Shown here in pieces: positions 25,207 through 40,200 of a stretch of DNA of 64,000 nucleotides. The stretch's first letter is position 1; each line of letters begins with the position of its first letter. This DNA comes from an uncultured Dehalococcoidia bacterium (GTDB lineage: Bacteria > Chloroflexota > Dehalococcoidia > Lucifugimonadales > CAJWER01), in contig OY282442.1 of assembly GCA_958296115.1 (NCBI GenBank), positions 1,621,158-1,685,157 of the forward strand, written 5' to 3'. The notes below the pieces were generated by a model. It was not told the origin of the DNA. It did no database searches and saw only the letters and a list, made by a program, of their open reading frames with translations. A program made the position numbers and the translations under genes.

Positions 25207-28200
25207 ATGAGCGACATAGGGCGTTTTAATTGGAAGGCGGCCGCGGCGGGATTGCTGGCGGTTGTGTTGGCGTTTGTGTCCGCGGACGGGGGGCGCGCGC
25301 AGACGGTCACCGAGCCGGACAAGGTAACCGACCTGACCGCAACCGCGGACGCAACCAACGGCGCTACGCAGATCAACCTGTCTTGGAGCACGCCCTCCGA
25401 CGGCGGGTCTCCCTTGGCCGAATACGAGCTCCGGCGCAAGACCGGGTCAACCAGCTACGTGCTGCTGTCGGCGAACCTTGGGGGAAGCGATACGAGCTAC
25501 TCGGACACGGGGCTGACGCCCGGCACTACGTACACCTACGTCATTCGCGCCGTCAACGCCGAAGGCGAAGGGCAGTGGTCGACCGACGCCTCCGCGCAGA
25601 CGGCCTCAACCGCGCCCGCCGCCGTGTCGGACCTGGCGGCAGCGGTGGACGCGACCTACGGCGCGACGGAGATTGATCTGACGTGGACCGCGCCCAACCC
25701 CCACGGGGAAGATATCAGAGGATACGAGCTCCAGCGCAAGGCTGGCTCCGGGAGCTACGCGAACGTATCTACGACGATAGGGGCAAGCGCGACGAGCTAT
25801 TCGGACACGGGCCTGGCGCCCAGCACTGCGTACACGTACCAGATTCGCGCCGTGAACTCCGAGGGCGAGGCGGGGTGGTCGAACGAGGAGAGCGCGACGA
25901 CGCAGGCCAGCCAGGCTCCGTCGAGGATAACGGACCTGTCGGCAACCTCCCAAACCTCGCACGAGGTCGAACTGACGTGGAGCGCGCCCGCCTCCATCGG
26001 CGGCGCCGCCATCACGGGCTACACGCTTCAGCGCAAGGTCGGGTCTGGGAGTTACGAGGACATAGCGACTTCGACCATCGAGGCGGGCGATACGAGCTAC
26101 TCGGACACGGGCCTGACGCCCGAGGTGACGTACACGTACCGGATTCGCGCCTCGAGCTCCGTCGGCGACGGGGCGTGGTCGAACGAAGCATCCGCATTGA
26201 CGGTCCGAGCGGAGAGGCCGAGCGTGCCGTTCGACGTGCGGGGCGAACAGCTTGGCGGGAGCGCCACGGAGGGGCCGACCGGGACCCGACTGAGATGGGA
26301 GAGAGCTACCGGCGACGATGATTTTTATCAGGTCTTTAACGCCTCCCTTTGTAGTCGTGCGCCCTGTCCGAACTCGGCCCGGATAGGGGTTGTCTCCCCA
26401 CCCGCCCCTCGCCCCTATGACACATACGATTTTCATCGCGATGATCTCAATCACGGCACGACGTACAGGTACGGCGTGCGCGCGTTCAGCTGGACACGAC
26501 GCGACGGGCCGTTTGGATTCGCCGACATTACGGTGGGCGCTCCGGCCGCTGGAACGCTGAGCGCTCCCAGCATTAGCAACGCTTCGGTGGTTTTGAGCTG
26601 GACGGCGTCGACCAGGGTTTTCGGCAATCCCATCACGGGGTTCCGGGTGGAGCGGAGGATAGGCCACACCGGGCCGTGGGACCTGATTACGACCACGGCT
26701 TCCACGACCCTTGCGTATACGGACAGCACGGCGGTGGGCAACACGACGTACCGGTACCGCATACGCGCGGTGAACTCGGTGGGTGTCGGGGACGCGACGC
26801 GGCAGCAGAGCGCGACGTTGGGGGCTGGGCGTCCGGGCGCGCCGACGGGGCTGAGCGCGACCGCTTCCGGGTCGACGGCTATGGACTTGACGTGGAGCGC
26901 GCCGGCCTCCAACGGCGGGGCGTCTATCACGGGCTACACGCTGGAGCGCAAGAGCGGGTCTGGGAGTTACGCGGTGGTGTCGTCGGGCATAGGGGCAAGC
27001 GCGACGAGCTATTCGGACACGGGCCTGACGCCGGCGACGACGTACACGTACCGGATTCGGGCCGCGAACTCCTTTGGCGGCGGGGGGTGGTCGAACGAGG
27101 AGAGCGAAACGACGGGCACCGGGGCGCCGGAGGCGGTGTCGGACCTTGCGGCGACCGTGGACGCAGTCAACGGCTCGACGCAGATCAACCTGACGTGGAG
27201 CGCGCCGGCGGACAACGGGTTGGCGATAACGGGCTACACGCTTCAGCGCAAGAGCGGCACAGAGGGCTACGGGGACGTTTCTACGGCGATAACGGCAACC
27301 TCGACCAGTTATTCGGACACGGGCCTCATGCCGAACGTTACGTACACGTACCGGATTCAGGCTAGGAACTCCGGCGGCGCCGGGGCTTGGTCGAACGAGG
27401 AGGACGCGACGACGGACGTGGCGGCGCCCGCGGCGGTGTCGGACCTGTCGGCGACGAAGGACGGGACCGACAGCTCGACGGAGATAGACCTGTCGTGGAC
27501 TGCGCCCGAAGACAACGGGCGGGAGATAACGGGCTACACGCTTCAGCGCAAGAGCGGGTCTGGGAATTACGCGGACGTATCTACGAGCATAGGGACAAGC
27601 GCGACGAGTTATTCGGACACGGGCCTGACGCCGGGGACTGCGTACACGTACCGGATTCGGGCCGAGAACAGCGTGGGCGACGCGGAGTGGTCGAACGAGG
27701 CGTCGGAGACGACGGACGCAGTACCGGACGCGGTGTCGGACCTGACGGCGACGAAGGACGGGACCAACGGCGCGAGAGAGATAGACCTGGCGTGGACGGC
27801 GCCGGCAGACAACGGGGCCGCCATAACGAGTTACACGCTGCAGCGCAAGAGCGGGACCGGGGGCTACGCGAACGTATCTACGAGCATAGGGGCAAGCGCG
27901 ACGAGCTATTCGGACACGGGCCTCACGCCGGGCACGAAGTACACCTACCAGATTCAGGCGGTGAACAGCGTGGGGAGCGCGGGGTGGTCGAACCAGCCGA
28001 GCGCGACGACGGACAAGGCGGCGCCCGCGGCGGTGTCGGACCTGACGGCGACGAAGGACGCGACCAACAGCTCGACGGAGATAGACCTGTCGTGGAGCGC
28101 TCCCGCCGACGACGGGGGGGCGTCTATCACGGGCTACACGTTGCAGCGCAAGGCTGGGTCCGGGGATTACGCGGTGGTGTCGTCGTCCATAGCGGCAACC

Positions 28201-31200
28201 TCAACCAGTTATTCGGACACGGGCCTCGCGCCGGGGATTGCGTACACGTATCGGATTCGGGCCACGAATTCCGAGGGCGACGGGGCGTGGTCGAACGAGC
28301 CGAGCGCGACTACGGACTCCACCGCGCCGGATGCCGTAACGGACCTGTCGGCGACGAAGGACGCGACCAACGGCGCGAGAGAGATAGACCTGTCGTGGAG
28401 CGCGCCGGCAAACAATGGGGCCGTCATCACCGGGTACAACGTGCAGCGCAAGGCCGGCTCGGGAAGTTACATAAACATTGTCAGCGTAAGCGGTACCAGC
28501 TACTCGGACACGAGCCTCACGCCGGGGACGGCGTACACGTACCAGGTTCGGGCCTTGAACAGCGTCGGCTACTCGGGGTGGTCGAACGAATCGAGCGCGA
28601 CGACGGACAAGGCGGCGCCGGACAGGATAACGGACCTCAGGGCGACCGTGGACGCGACCAACAGCAGGACGCAGATCAACTTGTCGTGGAGCGCTCCCGC
28701 CTCCAACGACGGGGCATCCATAACGAGTTACACGCTTCAGGTCTTCAGCACTGATCCACGGTTCCTGACTTGGACGGCGCTGACGGCGCCACCGACAAGC
28801 GCAACGAGCTACTCGCACACGGGCCTCAGGCCCGCAAATTCGTACCAATACCGGATTCAGGCCACGAATTCCGTCGGCACCGCGGCGTGGTCGAACATAC
28901 CCCTCAAATCTACGGACACCGCCCCGCCGGATGCCGTAACGGACCTGAGGGCAACGAAGGTCGGCGCCAGGAGGGTCAACCTGGCGTGGAGCGCGCCTGC
29001 CGCCAACGGGGAAGCCATAACGAGTTACACGTTGCAGCGCAAGGTTGGGTCTGGGAGTTACGCGACCACGACCACGTCCATAGGGGGCAGCGCGACGAGT
29101 TACGGGGACACGGACGTTACGCCGGGGATGACGTACACGTACCGGATTCTGGCTGTGAACAGCGTGGGCGCCGCGGGGTGGTCGAACGAAGACAGCGCGA
29201 CGACGGACAGGGCGGCGCCGGACTCCATAACGGACCTTACGGCAGCCAGGGACGCGACCAACCCCGGGAGGCAGCTGAACCTGTCGTGGACCGCGCCCGC
29301 CGCCAACGGGAGTCCGCTAACGGGGTACACCCTTCAGGTCATAACCACTGTTGTACCGTTTTGGAGGACGCTGCCGGCGCCATCAACGGCAACCACAACT
29401 TACTCGCACACGGGCCTCACGCCCGGACTGGCGCACTCCTACCGGATTCAGTCCAGGAACTCCGTCGGCAACTCGCCGTGGTCCAACATATCCGACTTCG
29501 TGCTGACGGCCGCCCTCCGGCCGGACGCCGTGACGAACCTTACGGCGACGAAGGACGCGACCAACGGCGCGAGGGAGATAGACCTGTCGTGGAGCGCGCC
29601 GGCCGCGAACGGGCGGGCGATAACGAGCTACACGCTGCAGCGCAAGAGCGGGGGCGGGAGCTTCACGAATTTATCTACGACGATAGGGGCAGGCGCGAGG
29701 AGGTATTCGGACACGGGCCTCACGCCGGGGACGGAGTACACGTACCGTCTGCGGGCGACGAACAGCATCGGCGACGCGGGTTGGTCGAACGAGCCGAGCG
29801 CGACGACGGACAACGCTCCGCCGGACGCGATAACGGACCTTACGGCGACCAAGAACGGGGCGAGGAGGGTTGACCTGACGTGGAGCACGCCGGCGGCGAA
29901 CGGGGCGGACATAGCGAGTTACACGCTGCAGCGCAAGGCGGGGTCTGGGAGTTACGCGGAGGTATCGTCGACGATAGGGGCGACCTCGACGAGTTACGCG
30001 GACACGGGCGTTAGGCCGGGGATGACGTACACGTACCAGATTCGGGCTGTGAACAGCGTGGGGAACGCGGATTGGTCGAACGATCCGAGCGCGACGACGG
30101 ACAACGCAGTACCGGACGCCATAACGGACCTTACGGCGAGCCCCTCGGCCTCTGACCCGCACCGTTCCGTGGACCTTGTGTTCACGACGCCCGCAGACAA
30201 TGGAGCGGCGATAGACCGGTACTCGGTTAGGCGGCGCCCCGCAAACTCAGAGCAGCCGATAGTGTGGAATCTGGTAGATCCGTGGAATGCGGTGGTAGAC
30301 GGGAGCAAGACCACCATCGTCATGACCGGCACCATCGAGCCCGGCACTGGATATAGGTTCGAAATCATTCCTCGCAACTCCATCGGCAACGGCGCGTTGT
30401 CCAACGTGGCGAGCGTAACGACGGAGGCGACCGCTGCGCCGGACGCGATAACGGACCTGGCGGCGACCTCCACGAGCGCGAGGGAGATCGGGCTGTTGTG
30501 GAGCGCGCCGGACGCCAACGGGGAGCCGATAGCGGGCTATAGGCTGGAGCGCAAGGCTGGGGACGGGAGTTACGAGGAAATTGCGACTACGACGCGCATC
30601 GCGGCCAGCGCGACGAGCTATACGGACACGGGGCTGACGCCGGCGACGAAGTACACGTATCGCCTGCGGGCCAGGAACTCCGTGGGCGAGGGCGCGTGGT
30701 CGAACGAGCTGGTGGAGACGACGCCCGCGGCGGTACCGGACGCGGTAACGGACCTGTCGGCGACGAAGGACGCGACGAACGGCGCGAGGGAGATTGACCT
30801 GACGTGGACGGCGCCAGCCGCGAACGGGTCCGCCATCACGGGCTACACGCTCCGGCGCATGGAGTCCGGGATAACTTGGGAGACGGTGTCGGAGAGCATC
30901 ACGACCACTTCGTACTCGGACACGGGCGTGAGGCCGGCGACGGAGTACAGCTACTACGTGTACGCCACGAACTCGGTGGGGGACGGTCCGTGGTCCGGGC
31001 TTGCCAGGGCGACGACGGACGACGCGGCGCCGGACGCGGTGGATGACCTGTCGGCGACTTCCACGAGCGCGAGGGAGATTCTCGTGGAGTGGACCCCGCC
31101 GGCCGCGAACGGGCAGCCGATAGCGGGCTATAGGCTGGAGCGCAAGGCAGGGGACGGGGACTACGAGGAAATTGCGACTACGACGCGCATCGCGGCCAGC

Positions 31201-34200
31201 GCGACGAGCTATACGGACACGGGGCTGACGCCGGCGACGAAGTACACGTATCGCCTGCGGGCCAGGAACTCCGTGGGCGCCGGCGGGTGGTCGGAGCTGG
31301 TCGAGACGACGCCCGCGGCGGTACCGGACGCCGTAACGGACCTCGCGGCGGTCAAGGACGCGACGAACGGCGCGACGCAGATCCGCCTTACCTGGACCGC
31401 GCCCAATAACAACGGAGCCGCCATCACGAGCTACTCCATCCATCGCTTTAGCGATGATCGACCGATGTGGATAACGCTTCCGCCCATATCGGGAACCTCA
31501 ACCAGCTACTTGGACACCGGCCTCACGCCCGGAAATCTACACGTGTACCATATCCGGGCCACGAACTCCGTAGGCGACGCGGATTGGTCCGACGACGCTC
31601 GGGCGACGACGGACGCCGCCCCGCCCGCGCGCATAACGGACCTGTACGCAACCTCCACAAGCTCGACCGGGATCGACCTGACGTGGACCACGCCCGCCGC
31701 CAACGCGCGGCCGATAACGGGCTATAGGCTGGAGCGCGAGGCCGGCGACGGGAACTACGAGGAAATTGCGACTACGACGCGCATCGCGGCCAGCGCGACG
31801 AGCTACTCGGACACGGGGCTGACGCCGGCGACGACGTACACGTATCGCCTGCGGGCCAGGAACTCCGTGGGCGCCGGCGTGTGGTCGAACGAGGCGTCCG
31901 GAACGACGGACAACGCCGCGCCGGACGCCGTAACGGACCTGTCGGCAACCGCCGCGAGCTCTGACCCGCACCGCGCCGTGGACCTCCAGTGGACCCCGCC
32001 GGCCGCCAACGGAGCCGCCATCGCGAGTTACCGGCTGGAGCGCAAGGCGGACGGGGGGAGCTACGAGGTTGCGAGCTCGACCCTCGCGGCAGCCATGACC
32101 AACACCGGCTATTCCATTCACACGGACACGGGCCTGACGCCCGGCACGAGGTACACGTACCGGATTCGGGCGACGAACTCGGTGGGCGACGCGGGGTGGT
32201 CGAATGAAGGGAGCGCAAGGACGAACGCGGCCCAGGTTCCGTCGTCCATAACGGGCCTGTCGGCGACCGCGGACGGCGCGAGGGCTATCAACCTGTCGTG
32301 GGCGGCGCCCGCCGACAACGGGGCCGCCATCACGGGCTATCGGCTGGAGCGCAAGCCCCGCTACCGCCCGGAGAACTTCGCGCTGGTGTCGTCGTCCATA
32401 ACGGCAACCTCGACCAGCTACAGGGACACGGGCCTCACGCCCTGGCAGAGTTACACGTACCGGATTCGGGCCGTGAACAGCGTGGGCAACGCGGCGTGGT
32501 CGAACGAGCCGAGCGCGGAGACGGATCAAGCCCCGCCCGGCACAACGTACCTGAGGGCGGCCAAGCTCGACGCGAGGTCTATCCGCCTGTCGTGGGGCGC
32601 GCCCAGCAACTACGGCCCCAACTTCCGGGGTTACCGGCTGGAGCGCAAGGCCGGCTCCGGTAACTACGAGCTGGTGTCGGATTCCATCGGGGCAGGCGCA
32701 TCTATCCACACGGACACGGGCCTCACGCCCGGCACGAGGTACACGTACCGCATACGCGGTAAGAATGCCCTAGGGGGCGGCGCGTGGTCGGACGCGGCGA
32801 GCGCGACGACGGACACGGCGGCGCCGGACGCGATAGCGGACCTGGCGGCGACGACGGACGGGACGAACGGCGCGACGGAGATCAACCTGACGTGGACGAC
32901 GCCGGCCGCGAACGGGTCCGCCATCACGAGTTACCGGCTGGAGCGCAAGGCGGGGACCGGGAATTACGTGGGCGTGTCTCCCGGGCCTCTCGTGGGCGAC
33001 ACGAGCTACTCGGACGTTGCGCTTGCGACCTCGACGGCGTACACGTACCGGTTGCGGGCGACGAACGGCGTCGGCAACGCGGGGTGGTCGAACGATCCGG
33101 TTGCAACGACGGACGCGGGCGGCGGGGATCCGCCGAGCGACGGGCCGTTCGACCTGCGGGGGGAGCAGAATGGGGGGAGCGCGACGCTTCCACCCACCGG
33201 GAGCTTGGTGAAATGGGGCGACGCTCCGGGCGCCACGTCGTACCAGTTCCAGTACTCCACGGACGGCGGGACCACGTGGGTTCCCGACCCCCCGTTCGGT
33301 TACGGCGCCAGCAGCAAGGAGCATGGACTCGGCAGCGCCCATATCACTGCGGGCACGACGTATTGGTACCGCGTGCGGGGGGTGAATGGAGGCGGGGTAG
33401 GGCCTTGGGACACGGTTGACGTTACGCCGGGCGCTCCGGCGGCGTATTCCGGGTTCACCGCGGTCGTCAGCAACGCGTCGGTGGTTATAACGTTGGGCAC
33501 GGCGCCGACGAGGGTTTTCGGCAACGCCATCGACGAGATCCGAATTCAGCGGAGGATAGGCAACACCGGGCCGTGGGAGGGGGTCATATCCACGACCGAC
33601 GGAAGCGGGGGCTGGACGGACGTTACGGCGGTGGGCAACACGACCTACGTGTATCGGGCGCGGGCGGTGAACTCGGTGGGGGTTGGGGATCCGTCGCCGC
33701 AGAGGTCGGTTACGCTGGGTCCTGGTCGTCCCGGCGCTCCGACGGGCTTGAGCGCGACCGCTTCCACGGCGTCGGGCGTAGACCTGACGTGGACGGCGCC
33801 CGCCGACAACGGAGGGGCCGCCGTCGAGGGGTACGTCATCGAGCGCTCGACCGGCTCCGGGGTCTGGACGGTGGTCTCGCGGCCGGCGGGGGACGCGACG
33901 AGCTATGAGGACACGGGCCTGACGCCTTCGACGGAGTACTACTACCGCATCCAAGCCGTGAACGCGCACGGGACCAGCGGGTGGTCGAATGAGCCGGTCG
34001 TGACGACGCCCGCCACCTCCAAGCCTGGGCGCATAACGGACCTGGCGGCACTCCCTGACCCGACCGACGGCGATACTGAGATTCTCCTGGGGTGGACGCC
34101 GCCGGCCGCCAACGGCCCCGCCATCACGCGGATAACGTTGCAGCGCAAGAGCGGCTCCGGGAGTTACGAGGACGTCGCGACTTCGACCATACCGGCAGCC

Positions 34201-37200
34201 GCAGTCAACTATGTTGACACGGGCCTCACGCCGGCGACGGCGTACACGTACCGCATGCGGGCGACGAACTCCTTGGGCGACGCGGCGTGGTCGGACGAGG
34301 TGAGGGCAACGACGCGGGCCGGCGTTCCGGACGCGATAACGGACCTGTCGGCGGAGCTCTCGTCGTCTGACCCGTACCGGGTCGTGGATCTGTCGTGGAC
34401 GACGCCGGCGGACAACGGAACCTCGACCACGGGCTACACGCTGGAGCGCAAGGCCGGGTCTGGGAGTTACGCGGTGGTGTCGTCGTCCATATCGGCGAGC
34501 GCGACGAGCTACACGGACACGGGCCTGACGAACGGCACGGAGTACACGTACCGCATTCGGGCGACGAACGCGGAGGGCGACGCGGATTGGTCGAATGAAC
34601 CGAGCGTGACGACGACGGCGGCGGGGGCTCCGGCGACCATAACGGACCTTACGGCGACGAAGGACGCGACCAACGGCGCGAGGGAGGTTGACCTGGCGTG
34701 GACGGCGCCCGCCTCCGACGGGGCCGCGATACTGAGATACGAGCTCGAGCGCAAGGCCGGGTCTGGGAGCTACGTGACTGCGAGCTCGACGATATCGGCG
34801 AGCGCGACGAGCTACACGGACACGGGGCTGACGCCGGGGACGACGTACACGTACCAGATTCGGGCCGTGAACAGCGTGGGCGACGCGGCGTGGTCGAATC
34901 AACCGAGCGTGACGACGGACAACGCGGCGCCGGACGCCGTAGCGGACCTGGCCGCAGTCGCCTCGACTTCTGACCCGTACCGCACCGTGGATCTGACGTG
35001 GACGGCGCCGGCGGCCAACGGGGCCAACATCACGGGCTATCGGCTGGAGCGCCATGACGGCGACGGGGTATTCGCGCTGGTGTCGTCGTCCATAGGGGCG
35101 AGCGCGACGAGCTACACGGACACGGGGCTGACGGCAGGCGTCGGATATACGTATCGGATCCGGGCCACGAACTCGGTAGGCGACGCGGCGTGGTCGGGCG
35201 AGTCGGGCACGGCGACGCGGGACGCCGACGCGCCGGACGTGATAGCGGACCTGTCGGCGACTTCCACGAGCGCGACGGCGATAGCGCTGACGTGGACGGC
35301 GCCGGCGGACAACGGGGCGGTCATCACCAGCTACACAATCGAGCGCAAGGAGGGGACTGGGAGTTATGTTGCGTTGTCGGGCGGACCTGGCGCGAGCGAG
35401 ACGAGCTACACGGACACGGGCCTGACGCCCAACACCGCGTACACGTACCGCCTGCGGGCTTGGAACAGCGCGGGCGCGGGCGGGTGGTCGAACGAGGCGA
35501 GCGCAATGACGCCCGTCGCGCCGCCGGCCAAGATAGAGGACCTGTCGGCATCGGGCGCAAGCGAGACCACGGTCCGCCTGACGTGGACGGCGCCGGCGGA
35601 CAACGGGGCCGCCATCACCAGCTACACGCTGCAGCGCAAGAGCGGCACCGGGAGTTACGCGGACGGAGCGGCTATCCTAGGGATAGGGGCAAGCGCGACG
35701 AGCTATTCGGACACGGGCCTCGATCCGGCGACGACGTACACGTACCGCCTGCGGGCTTTCAGCAACGCGGGCGGAGGCGAATGGTCGAACGAGGCGGAGG
35801 CAACGACGCCGGCGGCCGGGGCTCCGGACGGCGCGACGGACCTTACGGCGACGAAGGACGCAACCAACGGCGGGACGGAGATTGACCTGTCGTGGACGGC
35901 GCCCGACGACAACGGGGAGTCGATAACGAGATACGAGCTTCAGCGCAAGGCCGGCGGGAGCTACGCGGACGTATCTACGACGATATTGGCAAGCGCGACG
36001 AGCTATTCGGACACGGGGCTCACGCCCGGGACGGAGTACACGTACCGCCTGCGGGCCGTGAACAGCGTCGGCGACGGGGCGTGGTCGAACGAGCCCGAAG
36101 AGACGACGGACAACGCGGCGCCGGCGGCGGTGGATGACCTTGCGGCGGCCGCGGACGCGACCAACGGCGCGACGGAGATTGACCTGACGTGGACGGCGCC
36201 CGCCCCCCACGGGGCTACCATCAGCGGCTATCGGCTGGAGCGCAAGGTCGTCGGAGGGGACTACGAGGTTGCGAGCTCGACGATAGCGGCCGGGGCGACG
36301 AGCTATTCGGACACGGGCCTCACGCCGGCGACGGCGTACACGTACCGGATCCGGGCCACGAACAGCGAAGGCGACGCGGGGTGGTCGAACGAGCCGAGCG
36401 CGACGACGGACAACGCGGCGCCGGCGGCGGTGTCGGACCTTACGGCAACGAAGGACGCAACCAACGGCGCGAGGGAGATTGACCTGGCGTGGAGCGCGCC
36501 CGCCGCCCACGGGGAAGCCATCACGGGCTATCGGCTGGAGCGCAAGGCCGGGTCTGGGAGCTACGGGCTGGTGTCGTCCATAGGGGCAAGCGCGACGAGC
36601 TATTCGGACACGGGCCTCACGCCGGCGACGGCGTACACGTACCGGATTCGCGCCGTGAACAGCGTCGGCGACGCGGAGTGGTCGAACGAGCCCGACGAGA
36701 CGACGGACAACGCAGCGCCCGCGCGCATAACGGACCTGTCGGCAACCGCGGCAAGCTCGACCCAGATCCGCCTGACGTGGACGGCGCCGGCAAACAACGG
36801 CGCCGCCATCAGCGGATACACGCTTCAGCGCAAGAGCGGCGCCGGGAGCTACGCGAACGTATCTACGAGCATCGCGGCAGGCGCGACCGAGTACTTGGAC
36901 ACGGGCCTCACGCCGGCGACGGAGTATACGTACCAGATTCGCGCCACGAACAGCGTTGGCGACGGCGACTGGTCGGATGGAGACAGCGCAACGACGCAAA
37001 ACGCCGCGCCCGAGGATGTGGATGACCTGGTCGCAACCAAGGATGCAACCAACGGCTCGACGCAGATCAACCTGACGTGGAGCGCGCCCGTCAACAACGG
37101 GGCCGCCATCACGGGCTACACTATCCAGCGCATAAGCGATGATCGGCCAACGTGGACGCTGCTTCCGCCCATAGCGGCCAGCGCGACGAGTTACTCGGAC

Positions 37201-40200
37201 ACGGGCCTCACGCCCGGAAACGACCACTCGTACGCTATTCGCGCCACGAACTCCGTCGGCGACGCGGAGTGGTCCAATTTCGCTCTGGCGAGGACGGACA
37301 ACGCGGCGCCGGCGGCGGTGGATGACCTTGCGGCGACCGCGGACGCGACCAACGGCGATACTGAGATCAACCTGTCGTGGACGGCGCCCGCCGCCCACGG
37401 GGCAGCCATCAGCGGCTACACGCTGCAGCGCAAGGCCGGGTCTGGGGAGTACGAGGACGTTGCGACTTCGACGATAGCGGCAAGCGCGACGAGCTATTCG
37501 GACACGGGCCTCACGCCGGCGACGGAGTACACGTACCGCCTGCGGGCCAAGAACTCCGAAGGCGACGGGGCGTGGTCGAACGAGCCGGTCGCGACGACGG
37601 ACAACGCGGCGCCGGCGGCGGTGTCGGACCTGTCCGCAACAGCCGCAAGCTCGGTCGCTATCCGCCTGACGTGGACGGCGCCCGACGCCCACGGAGAAGC
37701 CATCACGGGTTACCGGCTGGAGCGCAAGAGCGGCGGCGGGAGTTACGCGGTGGTGTCGTCGTCCATAGCGGCGAGCGCGACGAGCTATGAGGACACGGGC
37801 CTCACGCCCAGCACTGCGTACACGTACCAGATTCGGGCCACGAACTCCGAAGGCGACGGGGCGTGGTCGAACGAGGCGTCCGACACGACGCCAGCGCCCG
37901 GGGCTCCGGACGCGGTGTCGGACCTTTCGGCAGCCGCGGGCGCAACCAACGGCGGGAGGGAGATTGACCTGACGTGGACGGCGCCCGACAACAACGGCTC
38001 CGCCATCACGGGCTATCGGCTGGAGCGCAAGGCGGCTGGGGCCGTGAGCTTCACGCTGGTGTCGTCGACCATAACGGCAACCTCAACCAACTACACGGAC
38101 ACGGGCCGCGCGCCGGTGACGAGGTACACGTACCGGATTCGGGCCGCGAACAGCGTCGGCGACGGCGCGTGGTCGAACGAAGCCAGCGCGACGACGAACG
38201 CCGCCGCGCCCGAGCGCATAACGAACCTCTCGGCGACGAAGGACGGAACCAACGGCTCGACGCAGATCAACCTGTCGTGGAGCCGGCCCGCCGACAACGG
38301 GGCCTCCATCATCAACTACACCATCCAGCGCAAAGCCGGTTCCGGGGACTATGCGAACGTAGCGACGAGACTGGCCAGCGCAATCAGGTACTCCGACAGA
38401 GGGCTCACCCCCGGAACGGCCTACACGTACCGGATTCGGGCCGCGAACAACGCCGGCGGCGGCGCGTGGTCGAACGAACGAAGCGTAACGACGGACGCCG
38501 CCCCGCCCTCGCGCATAACGAACCTTTCGGCGACGAAGGACGGAACCGACGGCGATACGGAGATTGACCTGTCGTGGAGCGCGCCCGCCGCCAACGGGGC
38601 ATCCATCAGCAGCTATACCCTCCAGCGCAAGGCCGACGGAGGGAACTACGCGAACGTATCTACGACGATAGGGGCAGGCGCGACCAGCTATTCGGACACG
38701 GGCCTCACGCCGGCGACGGAGTACACGTACCAGATTCGCGCCGTGAACAGCGCCGGCAACGCGGTGTGGTCGAACGAAGACAGCGCGACGACGGACGCCG
38801 CCGCGCCCGCGGCTGTGGCTGACCTATCCGCAACCAAGGATGGAACCAACGGCGCGACGCAGATCAATCTGTCGTGGACGGCGCCCGCCGCCCACGGAGC
38901 CGCCATAACGAGCTACACGCTTCAGCGCAAGGCCGGCTCCGGGATCTACACAGACCTATCTACGACGATAGGGGCAGGCGCGACCAGCTATTCGGACACG
39001 GGCCTCACCCCCGGAACGACCTACACGTACCGCATCCGCGCCAGGAACTCCGTCGACTACGGCGCATGGTCGAACGAAGCCAGCGCAACGACGGACCCCA
39101 TCGCGCCCGCGCGCATAACGAACCTTTCGGCGACGAAGGACGGAACGAACGGCGCGACGGAGGTTGACCTGACGTGGAGCGCGCCCGCCGACGGCGGAGC
39201 CGCCATCAGCGACTACACGTTGCAGCGCAAGATCGGCGGAGGGGACTACGCGGACGTATCTACGGCGATAACGGCAACCTCAACCAGCTACTCGGACACG
39301 GGCCTCACGCCGGCGACGGAGTACACGTACCGGATCCGCGCCAGGAACTCCGCAGGCGCCGGCGTGTGGTCGAACGAAGACAGCGCGACGACGGACAACG
39401 CCGCGCCGGCGCGCATAACGAACCTGGCTGCAACCGCCACAAGCGCGAACGACATCCGCCTGTCGTGGACGGCGCCCGCCGCCCACGGGGCCGCCATCAG
39501 CGACTACACGTTGCAGCGCAAGAGCGGCGGCGGGGTATTCGCGGACGTATCTACGACGATAGCGGCCGGCGCAACCAGCTTCACCGACAGCGGCCTCACG
39601 CCGGAGACGACGTACACGTACCGGATTCGGGCCAGGAACTCCGTCGGCTACGGCGCATGGTCGAGCGATACGCCCGGAACGACGCCCGCGGCCGGGGCTC
39701 CGTCGGGCGTGTCGGACCTGTCGGCAACGAAGGACGCAACCAACGGCGGGACGGAGATTGACCTGTCGTGGACGGCGCCCGCCGACAACGGGGAGGCGAT
39801 AACGAGCTACACGCTGGAGCGCAAGAGCGGCTCCGGGGGCTACGGGCCGGTGTCGTCGTCAATAGCGGCAGGCGATACCAGCTACTCGGACTCGGGCCTG
39901 ACGCCTGGGACGACGTACACGTACCGCATCCTCGCCAGGAACTCCGTCGGCAACGGGGCGTGGTCGAGCGAGGCGAGCGCAACGACGGACGCCCTCCCGC
40001 CCGACGCCATAACGGACCTGTCCATAACCGGCACGGCCGTGGTCTTCCTTAGGTGGACCAATCCCGCCGACAACGGGCGGCCGATAACCAGCTACAGGCT
40101 CGAGCGCAAGGCAGGGTCTGGGAGTTATGCTGCATTGTCAAACGGACCTGGCGCAGGCGCAACCAGATTCATAGAGATCCTCTTCACGCCCGAAACGACG

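Noticed and set aside
32770-35055. Long minus-strand frames (up to 761 codons) inside the giant FN3 gene
   Set aside because: They are arginine-rich shadows created by GC-rich, 3-base-phased repeats, and the same phantom frames recur with every FN3 unit.
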